Assembly: GCA_903899985.1 (NCBI GenBank)
Contig: CAIULL010000130.1
Span: forward strand, 1-37,392
From: an uncultured Schlesneria sp.
GTDB lineage: Bacteria > Planctomycetota > Planctomycetia > Planctomycetales > Planctomycetaceae
Length of the DNA: 37,392 bases
Reading direction: 5' to 3'
Under the pieces are notes generated by a model. That model had not been told where the DNA came from and made no database searches. It saw nothing but the letters and a program-made list of their open reading frames with translations. Shown piece after piece: positions 16,892 through 23,942 of the stretch (within the stretch, counting starts at the first letter, position 1; each line of letters starts with the position of its first letter). The position numbers and the translations under genes are program-made.

Positions 16892-18000
16892 GTAGTCCAC
16901 CACGATGGGAACGATGCATAAGTCATCGCGGAAGCCTTGCGGAAGATTTCGTTTGCGATTATTTCGGAGGGGCTGATCGTAAAGTAGGTCTGATTGCTGG
17001 TGCCGGTTTTGACCCGCGGACTGCGCGAATGGCAGAATTGCTTTCTGCCGTTGCGAGTGACCGAGTACGAGCTCTTTTCCTCCGAGAAGAACGCCCAATT
17101 CCGGACACAAACTTGGTCGATTCCGCCGAGGAAAATGTTCGCAGATTGATCGGACTTGTGCCGGACAATGTTGTCGAGTCGTTTGACGTATTTGACAAGA
17201 TAGACGCGGCACCTGTGGGGGGCCGGCGGGTGATAAGTGCGCTTAGACAACGACTTAAACCAATTGGGCTTACTGACTTGGTGGTCGACTGCAGCGCGCT
17301 TTCGGTTGGCGTGTGCTTTTCAATTATCAAATACTGTCTGGAAATCGCAAAACGAGGGTGCCTGAACTTGCATCTAACCGTAGTCGATCATCCGGATACG
17401 GATAGCGCAATTGAGGCCACGCATTGCGGTCGCCCCAGTTCCCCTCATGGGTTCCAAGGCGAATGGCAGCTCGCGAAGTGCGCTAAGTCAGCTCGGCTAT
17501 GGTTGCCGCAGCTCGGCCAAGGAAAACGCGCTGTTCTGGAAGAGGTCCATAAATTTGTCAACCCGCACGAGGTCTGTCCAATTCTTCCATTTCCGGCAAC
17601 GTGGCCGCGCTCGCCTGATATTTTGATAGAAGAATATGGTGAGTTATTCGAAGGAATGTGGAAGGTCGATGCACGCGACTTGATTTATGCCCACGAAAAG
17701 AGCCCGCTCGATCTTTACAGAGCCATACTCCGAATCGACAATGCGCGGCAAAGGGTGTTTATGGAAACTGGCGGATCGCAGCTAATCCTATCACCAGCTG
17801 GCAGCAAGGCCGTTTCACTTGGGATGCTGATGGCATCGCTGGACAGGAATTTTGCGGTTGTGCTCGTCGAGTCCCTCGCGTACAAGGCCGCCCCCGCAGT
17901 TCTTGACGTAGGTGCACGCCCGGTTGGAGAGTTGGTTCACATTTGGTTGGATGGGGAAGCTTACGCATCCGAAATACATGGGGTCGATCGTGAAACTTAA
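16888..18000 (+). CDS. Unrecognised Rossmann-like cassette protein
   Basis: A 371-residue protein starting at ATG 16888, which overlaps the ATPase stop and has a strong ribosome-binding site; a longer in-frame extension to 16753 lies inside the ATPase gene and is rejected. I do not recognise the family. The N-terminal part has alternating strands and helices: VGLIAGAGFDPRTARM (33-48) looks like a glycine-rich nucleotide-binding loop, followed by VRALFLREERP and a mid-protein strand LTDLVVDCSALSVG. The C-terminal ~130 residues are also alpha/beta (IYAHEKSPLDLYRAIL; GSQLILSPAGSKAVSLGMLMA). It may be a ligand sensor or an additional transferase. It overlaps the kinase gene. Confidence 0.7.
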   Translation: MSSPPRWERCISHRGSLAEDFVCDYFGGADRKVGLIAGAGFDPRTARMAELLSAVASDRVRALFLREERPIPDTNLVDSAEENVRRLIGLVPDNVVESFDVFDKIDAAPVGGRRVISALRQRLKPIGLTDLVVDCSALSVGVCFSIIKYCLEIAKRGCLNLHLTVVDHPDTDSAIEATHCGRPSSPHGFQGEWQLAKCAKSARLWLPQLGQGKRAVLEEVHKFVNPHEVCPILPFPATWPRSPDILIEEYGELFEGMWKVDARDLIYAHEKSPLDLYRAILRIDNARQRVFMETGGSQLILSPAGSKAVSLGMLMASLDRNFAVVLVESLAYKAAPAVLDVGARPVGELVHIWLDGEAYASEIHGVDRET

Positions 18001-19090
18001 GAAACGCATACCGCAAAACGCTCCGTTCGCGATGGGAACGGGCTTAATTGCCCTAGATGTTGTCGTCACGGCGGGCGCCAACTCTGCGCCGATTCATTCA
18101 ACTGGCGGCACCTGTGGCAACGTGCTCCTTGCGTTAAGCTACCTCGGGTTCCGGGTCGCGCCCATCTGCCGCCTCCAGGACGACGACGCAGCGGAACTGA
18201 TACGGGACGAGTTTCGGTTTTGGGAAGCGGACACGAACCACATTTCAGTCGGTAGCGACGGCAGTACCCCAGTTATCTACCAAACGATCCGACCGAATCC
18301 CGATGGCCGACCAACCCACACTTTTAGCTGGCGTTGCCCTTCATGCGGATCGAGGCTGCCCGGGTATAAACCTGCCTTAGCCTCGACTGCGGAGACAATC
18401 GCTGAGGCAATGGAGTCGCCCCAAGTGTTCTTTTTTGACCGCGTGAATCGCGGGTCGTTAATTTTGGCGGCGAAGGCATCGGAGCGCGGGGCATTGGTGG
18501 TGTTCGAACCATCGAGCGTCGGTGATCACGGTCTGTTTAAGGAAGCTTGGTCATTAGCTCATGTTGTGAAATATTCGCATGAACGCCTCGCCGACATACC
18601 TGATTCACTTGAGTTCGGCCACAATCAGCTCCTTCAAGTCGAAACGCTCGGGGCGGATGGACTTCGTTACCGAGCAAAATTTGGGAAGCGGGCTACATCT
18701 CCCTGGAAGACGCTCTCGGCCCTCAAGGCGCCAGTGTTAATCGATGCCGCAGGGGCAGGCGACTGGTGTACGGCCGGTTTGATACACCGGTTGGGTCGAG
18801 CAGGCGCCGAGGGCTTCCGGGCTGCCTCACCTGCTGGCGTTGAAGGTGGACTGCGGTTCGGCCAAGCACTCGCCGCATGGAATTGCGGTTATGCTGGCGC
18901 GCGCGGCGGAATGAATCAAATGCCGACCGAGAAATGCTTAGAACAAGCCGAACGAATCATTTCCGGTCGACTTACAGAAACTGAGTCAAATATCAAAGTC
19001 ACCACCGCCGTGCCCAGCGGTTCTTGGTGCCGCGCTTGCGGTGAGCCAGAAGAAAATATCTCAAAACAGAAGCGACGTAACACTGCATGA
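17978..19090 (+). CDS. PfkB-family sugar/nucleoside kinase with extra CxxC pairs
   Basis: A 370-residue ribokinase-like (PfkB) protein. An N-terminal strand GTGLIALDVVV and the STGGTCGNVLLALSYLG segment (~42-57) form the substrate-binding face. The second PfkB signature appears as DAAGAGDWCTAG (256-267), keeping the GAGD anion hole and catalytic Asp but with AA in place of the usual TT or TN. CPSC at 120-123 and CRAC at 351-354 are unusual and could form a zinc site. Starts at ATG 17978 or GTG 17990 both overlap the previous gene; the GTG has GGGG nearby. It would phosphorylate a ribose, nucleoside or other sugar product of the cassette. Last gene of the unit. Confidence 0.78.
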   Translation: MGSIVKLKKRIPQNAPFAMGTGLIALDVVVTAGANSAPIHSTGGTCGNVLLALSYLGFRVAPICRLQDDDAAELIRDEFRFWEADTNHISVGSDGSTPVIYQTIRPNPDGRPTHTFSWRCPSCGSRLPGYKPALASTAETIAEAMESPQVFFFDRVNRGSLILAAKASERGALVVFEPSSVGDHGLFKEAWSLAHVVKYSHERLADIPDSLEFGHNQLLQVETLGADGLRYRAKFGKRATSPWKTLSALKAPVLIDAAGAGDWCTAGLIHRLGRAGAEGFRAASPAGVEGGLRFGQALAAWNCGYAGARGGMNQMPTEKCLEQAERIISGRLTETESNIKVTTAVPSGSWCRACGEPEENISKQKRRNTA

Positions 19091-19214
19091 AATTGAGCTA
19101 GAGCAGATTGGCGAATTGCGTTTGTCATTAATTTAGTCATCTTGCCATCAGCCCCATCGCGTGGACATGTTCGTCCCAATGTTGAGTGCGGGGATTGAAT
19201 CGATCGGCATGTCA

Positions 19215-19484
19215 TCAATTCGCCGCATCGGCCGTGATGATGGCGCGGGCCTTTGCCTGCAAGATGCCAGTCACGTTGATTGACCTGACGTAAGTCTCGT
19301 ATTCCGTCCGTTCTTCGGGGGGCAGTGTTCCCTCAGTCGACTTTTCGGCGAATTCGTCCAACTTACGCTGCACCAATTCCGGTGCTCGCAATTGAGCGAT
19401 ACTCTTGGCAACATCCAGGGTCAAGCAACGGCCGACCGGGTCCCAAAGTTCGTCGAGAACAGCAGTTGTGGTTGATTTGCTCAT
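19215..19484 (-). CDS. Small charged orphan protein (89 aa)
   Basis: An 89-residue mainly helical protein with core motif GTLPPEERTEYETYVRSINV followed by ILQAKARAI. I recall similar short proteins in planctomycetes, often beside an HNH nuclease gene; no nuclease is visible here. The ATG at 19484 is preferred over an upstream in-frame start at 19571 because the extra residues (Cys/Arg-rich) do not look like protein. Convergent with the cassette, ending about 125 bases past it. Function unknown. Confidence 0.6.
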   Translation of the reverse strand: MSKSTTTAVLDELWDPVGRCLTLDVAKSIAQLRAPELVQRKLDEFAEKSTEGTLPPEERTEYETYVRSINVTGILQAKARAIITADAAN

Positions 19485-19575
19485 GGTCAAGATTCTACCG
19501 AGACTTGGTGCACCTCCGAAAACTTTCAACCGCCTGCAGCATCGTACGACGAAAACAACGCGCGTTAACAATGAA

Positions 19576-19594
19576 GTACGTCAAAATAGACGTG
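19576..19594 (+). repeat. 19-bp repeat flanking toxin-antitoxin pair, left copy
   Basis: GTACGTCAAAATAGACGTG. The copy at 20759-20777 differs at one base. The unit is itself near-palindromic (ACGTC...GACGT). Confidence 0.6.
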
Positions 19595-19602
19595 TCGCGG
19601 GG

Positions 19603-19723
19603 ACCAAATTCGCTCCCACTTGGGCAAGCCAATCTGGAAAGCTTAAGAAAGAGAGTGAATGAGGTGTTGCCCAATATCTGGTCACCAAATTTGCTCCCGC
19701 CCGGGCAAGCCGAGGCGGAAAGC
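19603..19723 (+). repeat. Pair of 40-bp degenerate direct repeats
   Basis: Copies at 19603-19642 and 19684-19723, spaced 81 bases apart, share ACCAAATT-GCTCCC, GGGCAAGCC and GGAAAGC with a few substitutions between. Confidence 0.6.
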
Positions 19724-19760
19724 GAAGAAATTCAAATTTACCTCGCTATCGAACGCCATT

Positions 19761-19919
19761 GTTGTGCGTAGGTCTCCCGACCTCGCACAGGGGGCCGACC
19801 GAAGGTCTCCTCTTAATTTCATTGCGTTTTCATTGGGTGGCTGCGATCAAAAGCAAGAAAGACGAAGAGGAGACCTTCGGTCGGTTGCTTGTGCGGGGTC
19901 GGGAGACCACTCGCACAAC
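19761..19919. repeat. Long inverted repeat (about 54-bp arms)
   Basis: Left arm 19761-19814 (GTTGTGCG then GGTCTCCCGACC...GGTCTCCTCTT) and right arm 19865-19919 are reverse complements with few mismatches, around a ~50-base AT-richer centre. No coding capacity. Resembles a MITE, or a strong bidirectional hairpin upstream of the toxin-antitoxin operon. Confidence 0.75.
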
Positions 19920-20030
19920 GAGTTCGTTAGACCGCTCACCTGGGCTCTTTCTCGTGAAAAGAAGATGACTCGCCTTCCCAGACTTGTTACGATTTTCGAT
20001 CTGCGATTGAGCAAAAGGAGAGACTTCATC

Positions 20031-20288
20031 GTGAACATCAACATCATCATCCCGGATCAGGCCGAAGCCTTGCTCCGTCGTAAGGCGGCAGCGTATGGGC
20101 AGGATTTGAGTGAATATCTTCAGCACATGGCGGTCGAAGAGGCTGAAGAAGACTTTCCTGCGCCGCCGAGTGGCGAGAGCACCGAGGCATTTATGTTGCG
20201 GCTGCAAGCGATGGTAAAACGTCATGCGGTCCGGTGCGGCCACGTCGACGATAGTCGCGAATCGATTTATGCCGGATGCGGAGAATGA
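20031..20288 (+). CDS. VapB-like antitoxin, copy 2
   Basis: An 85-residue protein starting at GTG 20031, with AAAGGAG 10 bases upstream. The N-terminal strand MNINIIIPDQAEALLRRKAA and the helix after it (YGQDLSEYLQHMAVEE) have the ribbon-helix-helix pattern of many VapB/CopG-type antitoxins. The C-terminal half (SGESTEAFMLRLQAMVKRH) would contact the toxin. Its stop overlaps the toxin start (ATGA). Unrelated by eye to antitoxin copy 1. Confidence 0.78.
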   Translation: MNINIIIPDQAEALLRRKAAAYGQDLSEYLQHMAVEEAEEDFPAPPSGESTEAFMLRLQAMVKRHAVRCGHVDDSRESIYAGCGE

Positions 20289-20743
20289 TTTTTCTGATTG
20301 ATACAAATGTGTTGGTGCGCCTCGAGGACTCGCTTGATCCACGGCACGTGGAAGCCTTGGGAGCGATCGAATGGCTCAAGCGAAACGGGCATGACTGTCA
20401 GATTGTGCCGCAAGTGCTCTATGAGTTCTGGGTGGTTGCGACCAGACCTTTGGAAGGGAACGGCCTCGGGCTCGATCCCGGCAAGGCAGAAGATGCGATT
20501 CAAGAATGGATGTCGTTTTTTCGCTTGCGGCTTGACGAGCGGGGCGTCTTTCGTCGGTGGATCGACCTGGTTTCCATGAATCAAGTGCGGGGCAAGACGG
20601 CACACGACGCCCGGCTCGTCGCAGCGATGGAGCGCCACGGGCTGACGAATCTGCTGACGTTCAATCCCGCCGACTTTGCCCGTTTTTCCTTGATCCATGT
20701 CTACACACCCTCCGACATTTTAGCCGGAAAACTTCCAAGTTGA
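20285..20743 (+). CDS. PIN-domain ribonuclease toxin (VapC-like), copy 2
   Basis: A 152-residue PIN domain. IFLIDTNVLVRLED gives the first Asp, VLYEFWVVATRP the conserved Glu, and TAHDARLVAAMERHG with LLTFNPADFARF the later acidic positions, so it appears catalytically intact. Start ATG 20285 overlaps the antitoxin stop; an in-frame ATG at 20276 is the alternative. The 19-base flanking repeat follows it by 15 bases. Confidence 0.87.
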   Translation: MIFLIDTNVLVRLEDSLDPRHVEALGAIEWLKRNGHDCQIVPQVLYEFWVVATRPLEGNGLGLDPGKAEDAIQEWMSFFRLRLDERGVFRRWIDLVSMNQVRGKTAHDARLVAAMERHGLTNLLTFNPADFARFSLIHVYTPSDILAGKLPS

Positions 20744-20758
20744 CCGGCGTTTCTGCTC

Positions 20759-20777
20759 GTACGTCAAAATTGACGTG
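20759..20777 (+). repeat. 19-bp repeat flanking toxin-antitoxin pair, right copy
   Basis: GTACGTCAAAATTGACGTG. One mismatch to 19576-19594. The core ACGTCAAAATTGACGT is a near-perfect palindrome. A further GACGTATGTCG follows. Confidence 0.6.
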
Positions 20778-20837
20778 CGTCGGACCTGACGTATGTCGTT
20801 TGCGATCTGTTACGTGAGGCGTATCCTCCAGTCCAGG

Positions 20838-21044
20838 TCAGCGAACGTTACTCGGTTCCGCAGGACGGTGTTGGTCGGCGACGGCCTTCGTTGGCGCGGC
20901 GCGCATCGGCAGCGAAACATAGTTACGACCGGAGGAACATGCCGTTTGCTGTAACTTTTCAAAAATGCGATCGATGTCGTTTTCGCATTGCTCAGCCAAT
21001 GCATGCCGGATTTCTCGAATTTCTTCGGTGATATGATTATTCAT
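20838..21044 (-). CDS. Small orphan protein of planctomycete type (68 aa)
   Basis: A 68-residue protein with a helical N-terminal half (ITEEIREIRHALAEQCENDI, then DRIFEKLQQ) and a SGRNYVSLP segment, a layout I associate with a widespread short protein in planctomycetes and cyanobacteria (EEIR...AHA...DLD.I...SGR..VSLP). Function unknown; often near toxin-antitoxin genes. The ATG at 21044 matches the family start, but an in-frame ATG at 21068 has a better ribosome-binding site (TAGGAATCCCAG). Confidence 0.55.
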   Translation of the reverse strand: MNNHITEEIREIRHALAEQCENDIDRIFEKLQQTACSSGRNYVSLPMRAAPTKAVADQHRPAEPSNVR

Positions 21045-21263
21045 CGAATCACGCGAGCAACAATACATCTGGGATTCCTATTTTTGGTGGTTGCCAACCA
21101 AAGTTACGGCAAACCTCTCCAATCGAATCTCGAGTCGCCGCGTTGGCAATGTGTTTGAAATTCCACGTTGCTGGATATTCTATCCGGTAAACGGCCGTGA
21201 TGGCGACGTGAAAAGACGGAGCGAACTGGGGCGCTTCCGCTCCCTTTCAAGCATAGGAGGAAT

Positions 21264-21308
21264 GTGTCACCCATGTCTCCGAACACCTTTCACCTTTGGC
21301 GCCGGTCC
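21264..21308 (+). repeat. 45-bp dispersed repeat, copy B
   Basis: Same orientation and length as 81-125, beginning GTGTCACCCATGTC. Again located a few hundred bases upstream of a plus-strand exported-protein gene. Confidence 0.5.
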
Positions 21309-21524
21309 AAACATGTGACCTCCGATGCCGTAGCGCATGAAGAGGAACGCCTACGAAAAATCATTCTTGGCGTTTCCTGTCCGGGCTTTTTTCTTTCGTT
21401 TTTCGCAAGAGATTTCAGCATCCTATTCCCTCGCACTTGAAATGCCGAGTATACTTTTAAACAGTTTGCCGTTCGATGGTTTTGCTGCGTACGCGAGTTC
21501 CTCGCGGATGCGATTGAGGCTTTT

Positions 21525-22583
21525 ATGAATAGACTTGCTTCGTGCCTGGTAGCGATGGCATGCGGATTCGGCTTGTTGGCGTTGAATATCAAACAGTCTC
21601 ACGCAGCCGCGGAAATCTATGCTCCGCCAAAGTTTGACGAGGTTCGAGGTCGAGTTCTGGCCTGGTTGGGTGAGCAAACCGTCACTGAACCGCAACGAGA
21701 GCAAATCACGGCCGTCTGGATGGGGTTGGGTGAGTCTGTTGCACCAGATCGGCTGCTGGAACTTGTGGTCCAATCGTTTGCAATCGCTGATCCCGATGTC
21801 TTGAAGTTGCAGAATGAATGCAATTCGGTCTCTTCAGGCTCGGCCACGCCGACGGCCGACTTCCTGAAGCAACAAGCACGCAGCCCGTTTTTTCTGGCCA
21901 ATGTCAGTCTGTTCTACGGCCGATACCTGGTCGAGCGACGGCTGTTCGATGAAGCCTGGGAAATTTTGAAAAGCATCGACGCTCATCAGGTTGTTGATCC
22001 TTCGTCGCTCTTCTTCTTTCAAGCCGTGGCTGCTCAAGGGATGCTGGAATTAAAGCCCGCCCTCGATGCCATTGATCAACTGCTGACGCATACCGAGAAG
22101 GTTCCGGTCAGGTATTCGGCGACAGCAACTTTGATGCAGGCTGACTTGAAGGGTCTGCAGGAAAAGTCCCTCGGTGAGCTTGCACGACTGATGGCCGATT
22201 CCGAGCGACGATTGGAACTTGGGCGAGCCGGTGAAAAAGTTCAGGGGGTGCAAGAACGGATCATTGCGAACCTGGATGAAATCATCAAAAAGATTGAGCA
22301 GCAACAGGGAGGCGGAGGTGGTGGTGGCGGAAGCGGCGGACCCGGTGGAAGCAATGAAAACTCTGGTGGCGCTGCAGACGACAGTCGGGTGAAGGGGGAA
22401 GAGGCACCCGGCGAGACTGATAAAAAACGTTTTGAAAATAAAGGGAGTTGGGGAAATCTGCCCGAAAAAGATCTCGCAAAAGCCAAGAACGATCTCAACA
22501 AAAATTTCCCCTCCCATTACGAGCAGGCCATTGAGAAGTATACGAAGAAGCTGGCTGGCCGGACCGCGAAGAAAAGCAAGTGA
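21525..22583 (+). CDS. Exported protein with glycine-rich linker, unknown function
   Basis: A 352-residue protein with a signal peptide (residues 1 to about 28; hydrophobic core LASCLVAMACGFGLLAL). The middle (~30-250) is mainly helical with a possible TPR-like repeat character (VERRLFDEAWEILKS; ALDAIDQLLTHTEKVP). A polyglycine/serine linker near residues 263-278 leads to a charged C-terminal module (WGNLPEKDLAKAKNDLNKNF then HYEQAIEKYTKKLAG) that I recall at the ends of other planctomycete proteins. Probably periplasmic. Partner and role unknown. The following gene also encodes an exported protein on the same strand. Confidence 0.7.
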   Translation: MNRLASCLVAMACGFGLLALNIKQSHAAAEIYAPPKFDEVRGRVLAWLGEQTVTEPQREQITAVWMGLGESVAPDRLLELVVQSFAIADPDVLKLQNECNSVSSGSATPTADFLKQQARSPFFLANVSLFYGRYLVERRLFDEAWEILKSIDAHQVVDPSSLFFFQAVAAQGMLELKPALDAIDQLLTHTEKVPVRYSATATLMQADLKGLQEKSLGELARLMADSERRLELGRAGEKVQGVQERIIANLDEIIKKIEQQQGGGGGGGGSGGPGGSNENSGGAADDSRVKGEEAPGETDKKRFENKGSWGNLPEKDLAKAKNDLNKNFPSHYEQAIEKYTKKLAGRTAKKSK

Positions 22584-22667
22584 AACACAAGCCGAGCGAA
22601 CAATGCGACTGTTTCGGAGCCTTCTCCGGTGAAATAAATTGGGATTGCGAGCTCGTGATCAAAGAGC

Positions 22668-22697
22668 ACTGCTTGACCGGGGACGGTCAGGCAGTGG
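22668..22697. repeat. 30-bp imperfect palindrome, copy B
   Basis: CACTGCTTG...CAGGCAGTG, nearly identical to 182-211, located between the two exported-protein genes. Confidence 0.6.
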
Positions 22698-22735
22698 CAC
22701 AAGAATAAGAGAATACAGCTAGGAATGATCCCGCG

Positions 22736-23938
22736 ATGAATGGTCTTTCTTTGTTGGTTTGGTTGGCCGTTGCACAGGCTCCTTCGATCGAAGTTCAGAC
22801 GTTGTCAGAGCGGCAGCTTCTGGGGACGCTGGAATCGCTGACGGCGAATTCTGTGATTCTCAAAACCGACTTGGGGCAGGAAACCGTTCCCACGACGGAT
22901 ATTCTGCAAATCCGATCGGCCTCCCCTGCTTCGACCCCTGTGGTTGAATCGATCGTGTTACGACTCGTTGATGATTCACAGTTGAAGGTTCAAACATTTC
23001 TTTCTTCAGGGACGATCTTGACGGTGACTCATCCGCAACTCGGGGAACTTCGAATTCCCGCGACGAGTGTTTCCAGCGTTCGGTTCGCCGCTGTGGATCC
23101 GAAGGTCGAAACCGAATGGAATCAACTGATTGAACGTGCTCCCAAGAAAGACATGATCGCGATTCGAAAAGGGGAAGTCCTGGATCATCTCGATGGCGTA
23201 GTTGGTTCGATGACCGACGCCACGCTTCAGTTTCAACTCGATGGTGATAACTTAGCGGTCAAGCGGGAAAAAATATTTGGCCTGATCTATTCCAAGCGAG
23301 AATCGACGGCGAGGAAAGCGGTCGCACAACTGGAATTGACCTCCGGTGATCGACTGTCTGCCAGGCAGGTCGAATGGAATGGAACGAAGTGGCAGGTAAG
23401 ACTTGTCTCGGGATTGGAGCTGGGGGTCGCTCCTGAGTCGCTTAAAGTGATCGATTATAGTATCAGCAAATTTACTTATCTCTCGGATCTTGAACCGCGA
23501 GGAATGAAGCACACGCCCTATTTTGCAGAGTTTTCCGAATTCCCTGTTTTTGGGTATCGACGTGACAAAGACTTTGAAGGAAATCGGATCAGTCTGGGTC
23601 ATAAGAGATATGCCAAAGGATTGGCAATTCATTCAAAAACAGCACTGAAATATCGTCTCGGCGGTGACTACCGACGATTTCAGGCGGTGATGGGGATTGG
23701 TGACGAGATCAATCGTGGGAATGTCGATGTGACGATTAAAGCCGACGAGACCGTTGTCTTTAATGGAACGGTCAAAGTCGGTGAAAACGGGCAACAGGGA
23801 GTTGGCCGCCCTGCACCTCAGCTTCTTGACATTGATGTGACCGGAGTGGTTGAACTGGAGATCGTCGTGGACTATGGAAATCCCATGATCGATATTGGTG
23901 ATCGACTCTATCTGGCCAACGCTCGACTGGTCAGATAA
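22736..23938 (+). CDS. Exported NPCBM-domain protein
   Basis: A 400-residue protein with a short hydrophobic N-terminus (signal peptide about 1-17), a beta-rich middle (~20-250) with repeated strand patterns, and a C-terminal NPCBM (novel putative carbohydrate-binding module) domain at about 255-400. NPCBM hallmarks include KRYAKGLAIHSKTALKYRLGG, FQAVMGIGDE and ELEIVVDYGNPMIDIGDRL with ANARLV at the end. The domain usually sits on exported glycoside hydrolases or lectin-like proteins; no catalytic domain is recognised here. Tail-to-tail with ruvC, 4 bases apart. Confidence 0.8.
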   Translation: MNGLSLLVWLAVAQAPSIEVQTLSERQLLGTLESLTANSVILKTDLGQETVPTTDILQIRSASPASTPVVESIVLRLVDDSQLKVQTFLSSGTILTVTHPQLGELRIPATSVSSVRFAAVDPKVETEWNQLIERAPKKDMIAIRKGEVLDHLDGVVGSMTDATLQFQLDGDNLAVKREKIFGLIYSKRESTARKAVAQLELTSGDRLSARQVEWNGTKWQVRLVSGLELGVAPESLKVIDYSISKFTYLSDLEPRGMKHTPYFAEFSEFPVFGYRRDKDFEGNRISLGHKRYAKGLAIHSKTALKYRLGGDYRRFQAVMGIGDEINRGNVDVTIKADETVVFNGTVKVGENGQQGVGRPAPQLLDIDVTGVVELEIVVDYGNPMIDIGDRLYLANARLVR

Positions 23939-23942
23939 ATCA

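Larger units (their letters stand above)
19485..20030. other. Structured intergenic region upstream of second toxin-antitoxin pair
   Basis: About 550 bases holding two copies of a 40-base degenerate repeat (19603-19642 and 19684-19723), a 19-base repeat unit (19576-19594) with a partner after the toxin gene, and a long inverted repeat (19761-19919). Open frames crossing it are explained by this structure. Confidence 0.55.
20744..21524. other. Intergenic region with one small minus-strand gene
   Basis: About 780 bases containing the right 19-base repeat, the small gene at 20838-21044 and the 45-base dispersed repeat at 21264-21308. The rest (21069-21260 and 21309-21524) shows no credible gene. 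Confidence 0.5.

Noticed and set aside
11766-19090. Classification of the cassette as CBASS, Thoeris or tellurite-type (Ter) system
   Set aside because: No CD-NTase, TIR, SIR2 or TerD-like protein is visible, so none of these labels can be supported.
19325-19771. 148-codon plus-strand open frame
   Set aside because: Antisense to the small minus-strand gene and then passes through degenerate repeats.
21340-21385. Possible terminator hairpin (GGAACGCC...GGCGTTTCC, then T-run)
   Set aside because: The T-run begins well after the stem and no plus-strand gene ends upstream.
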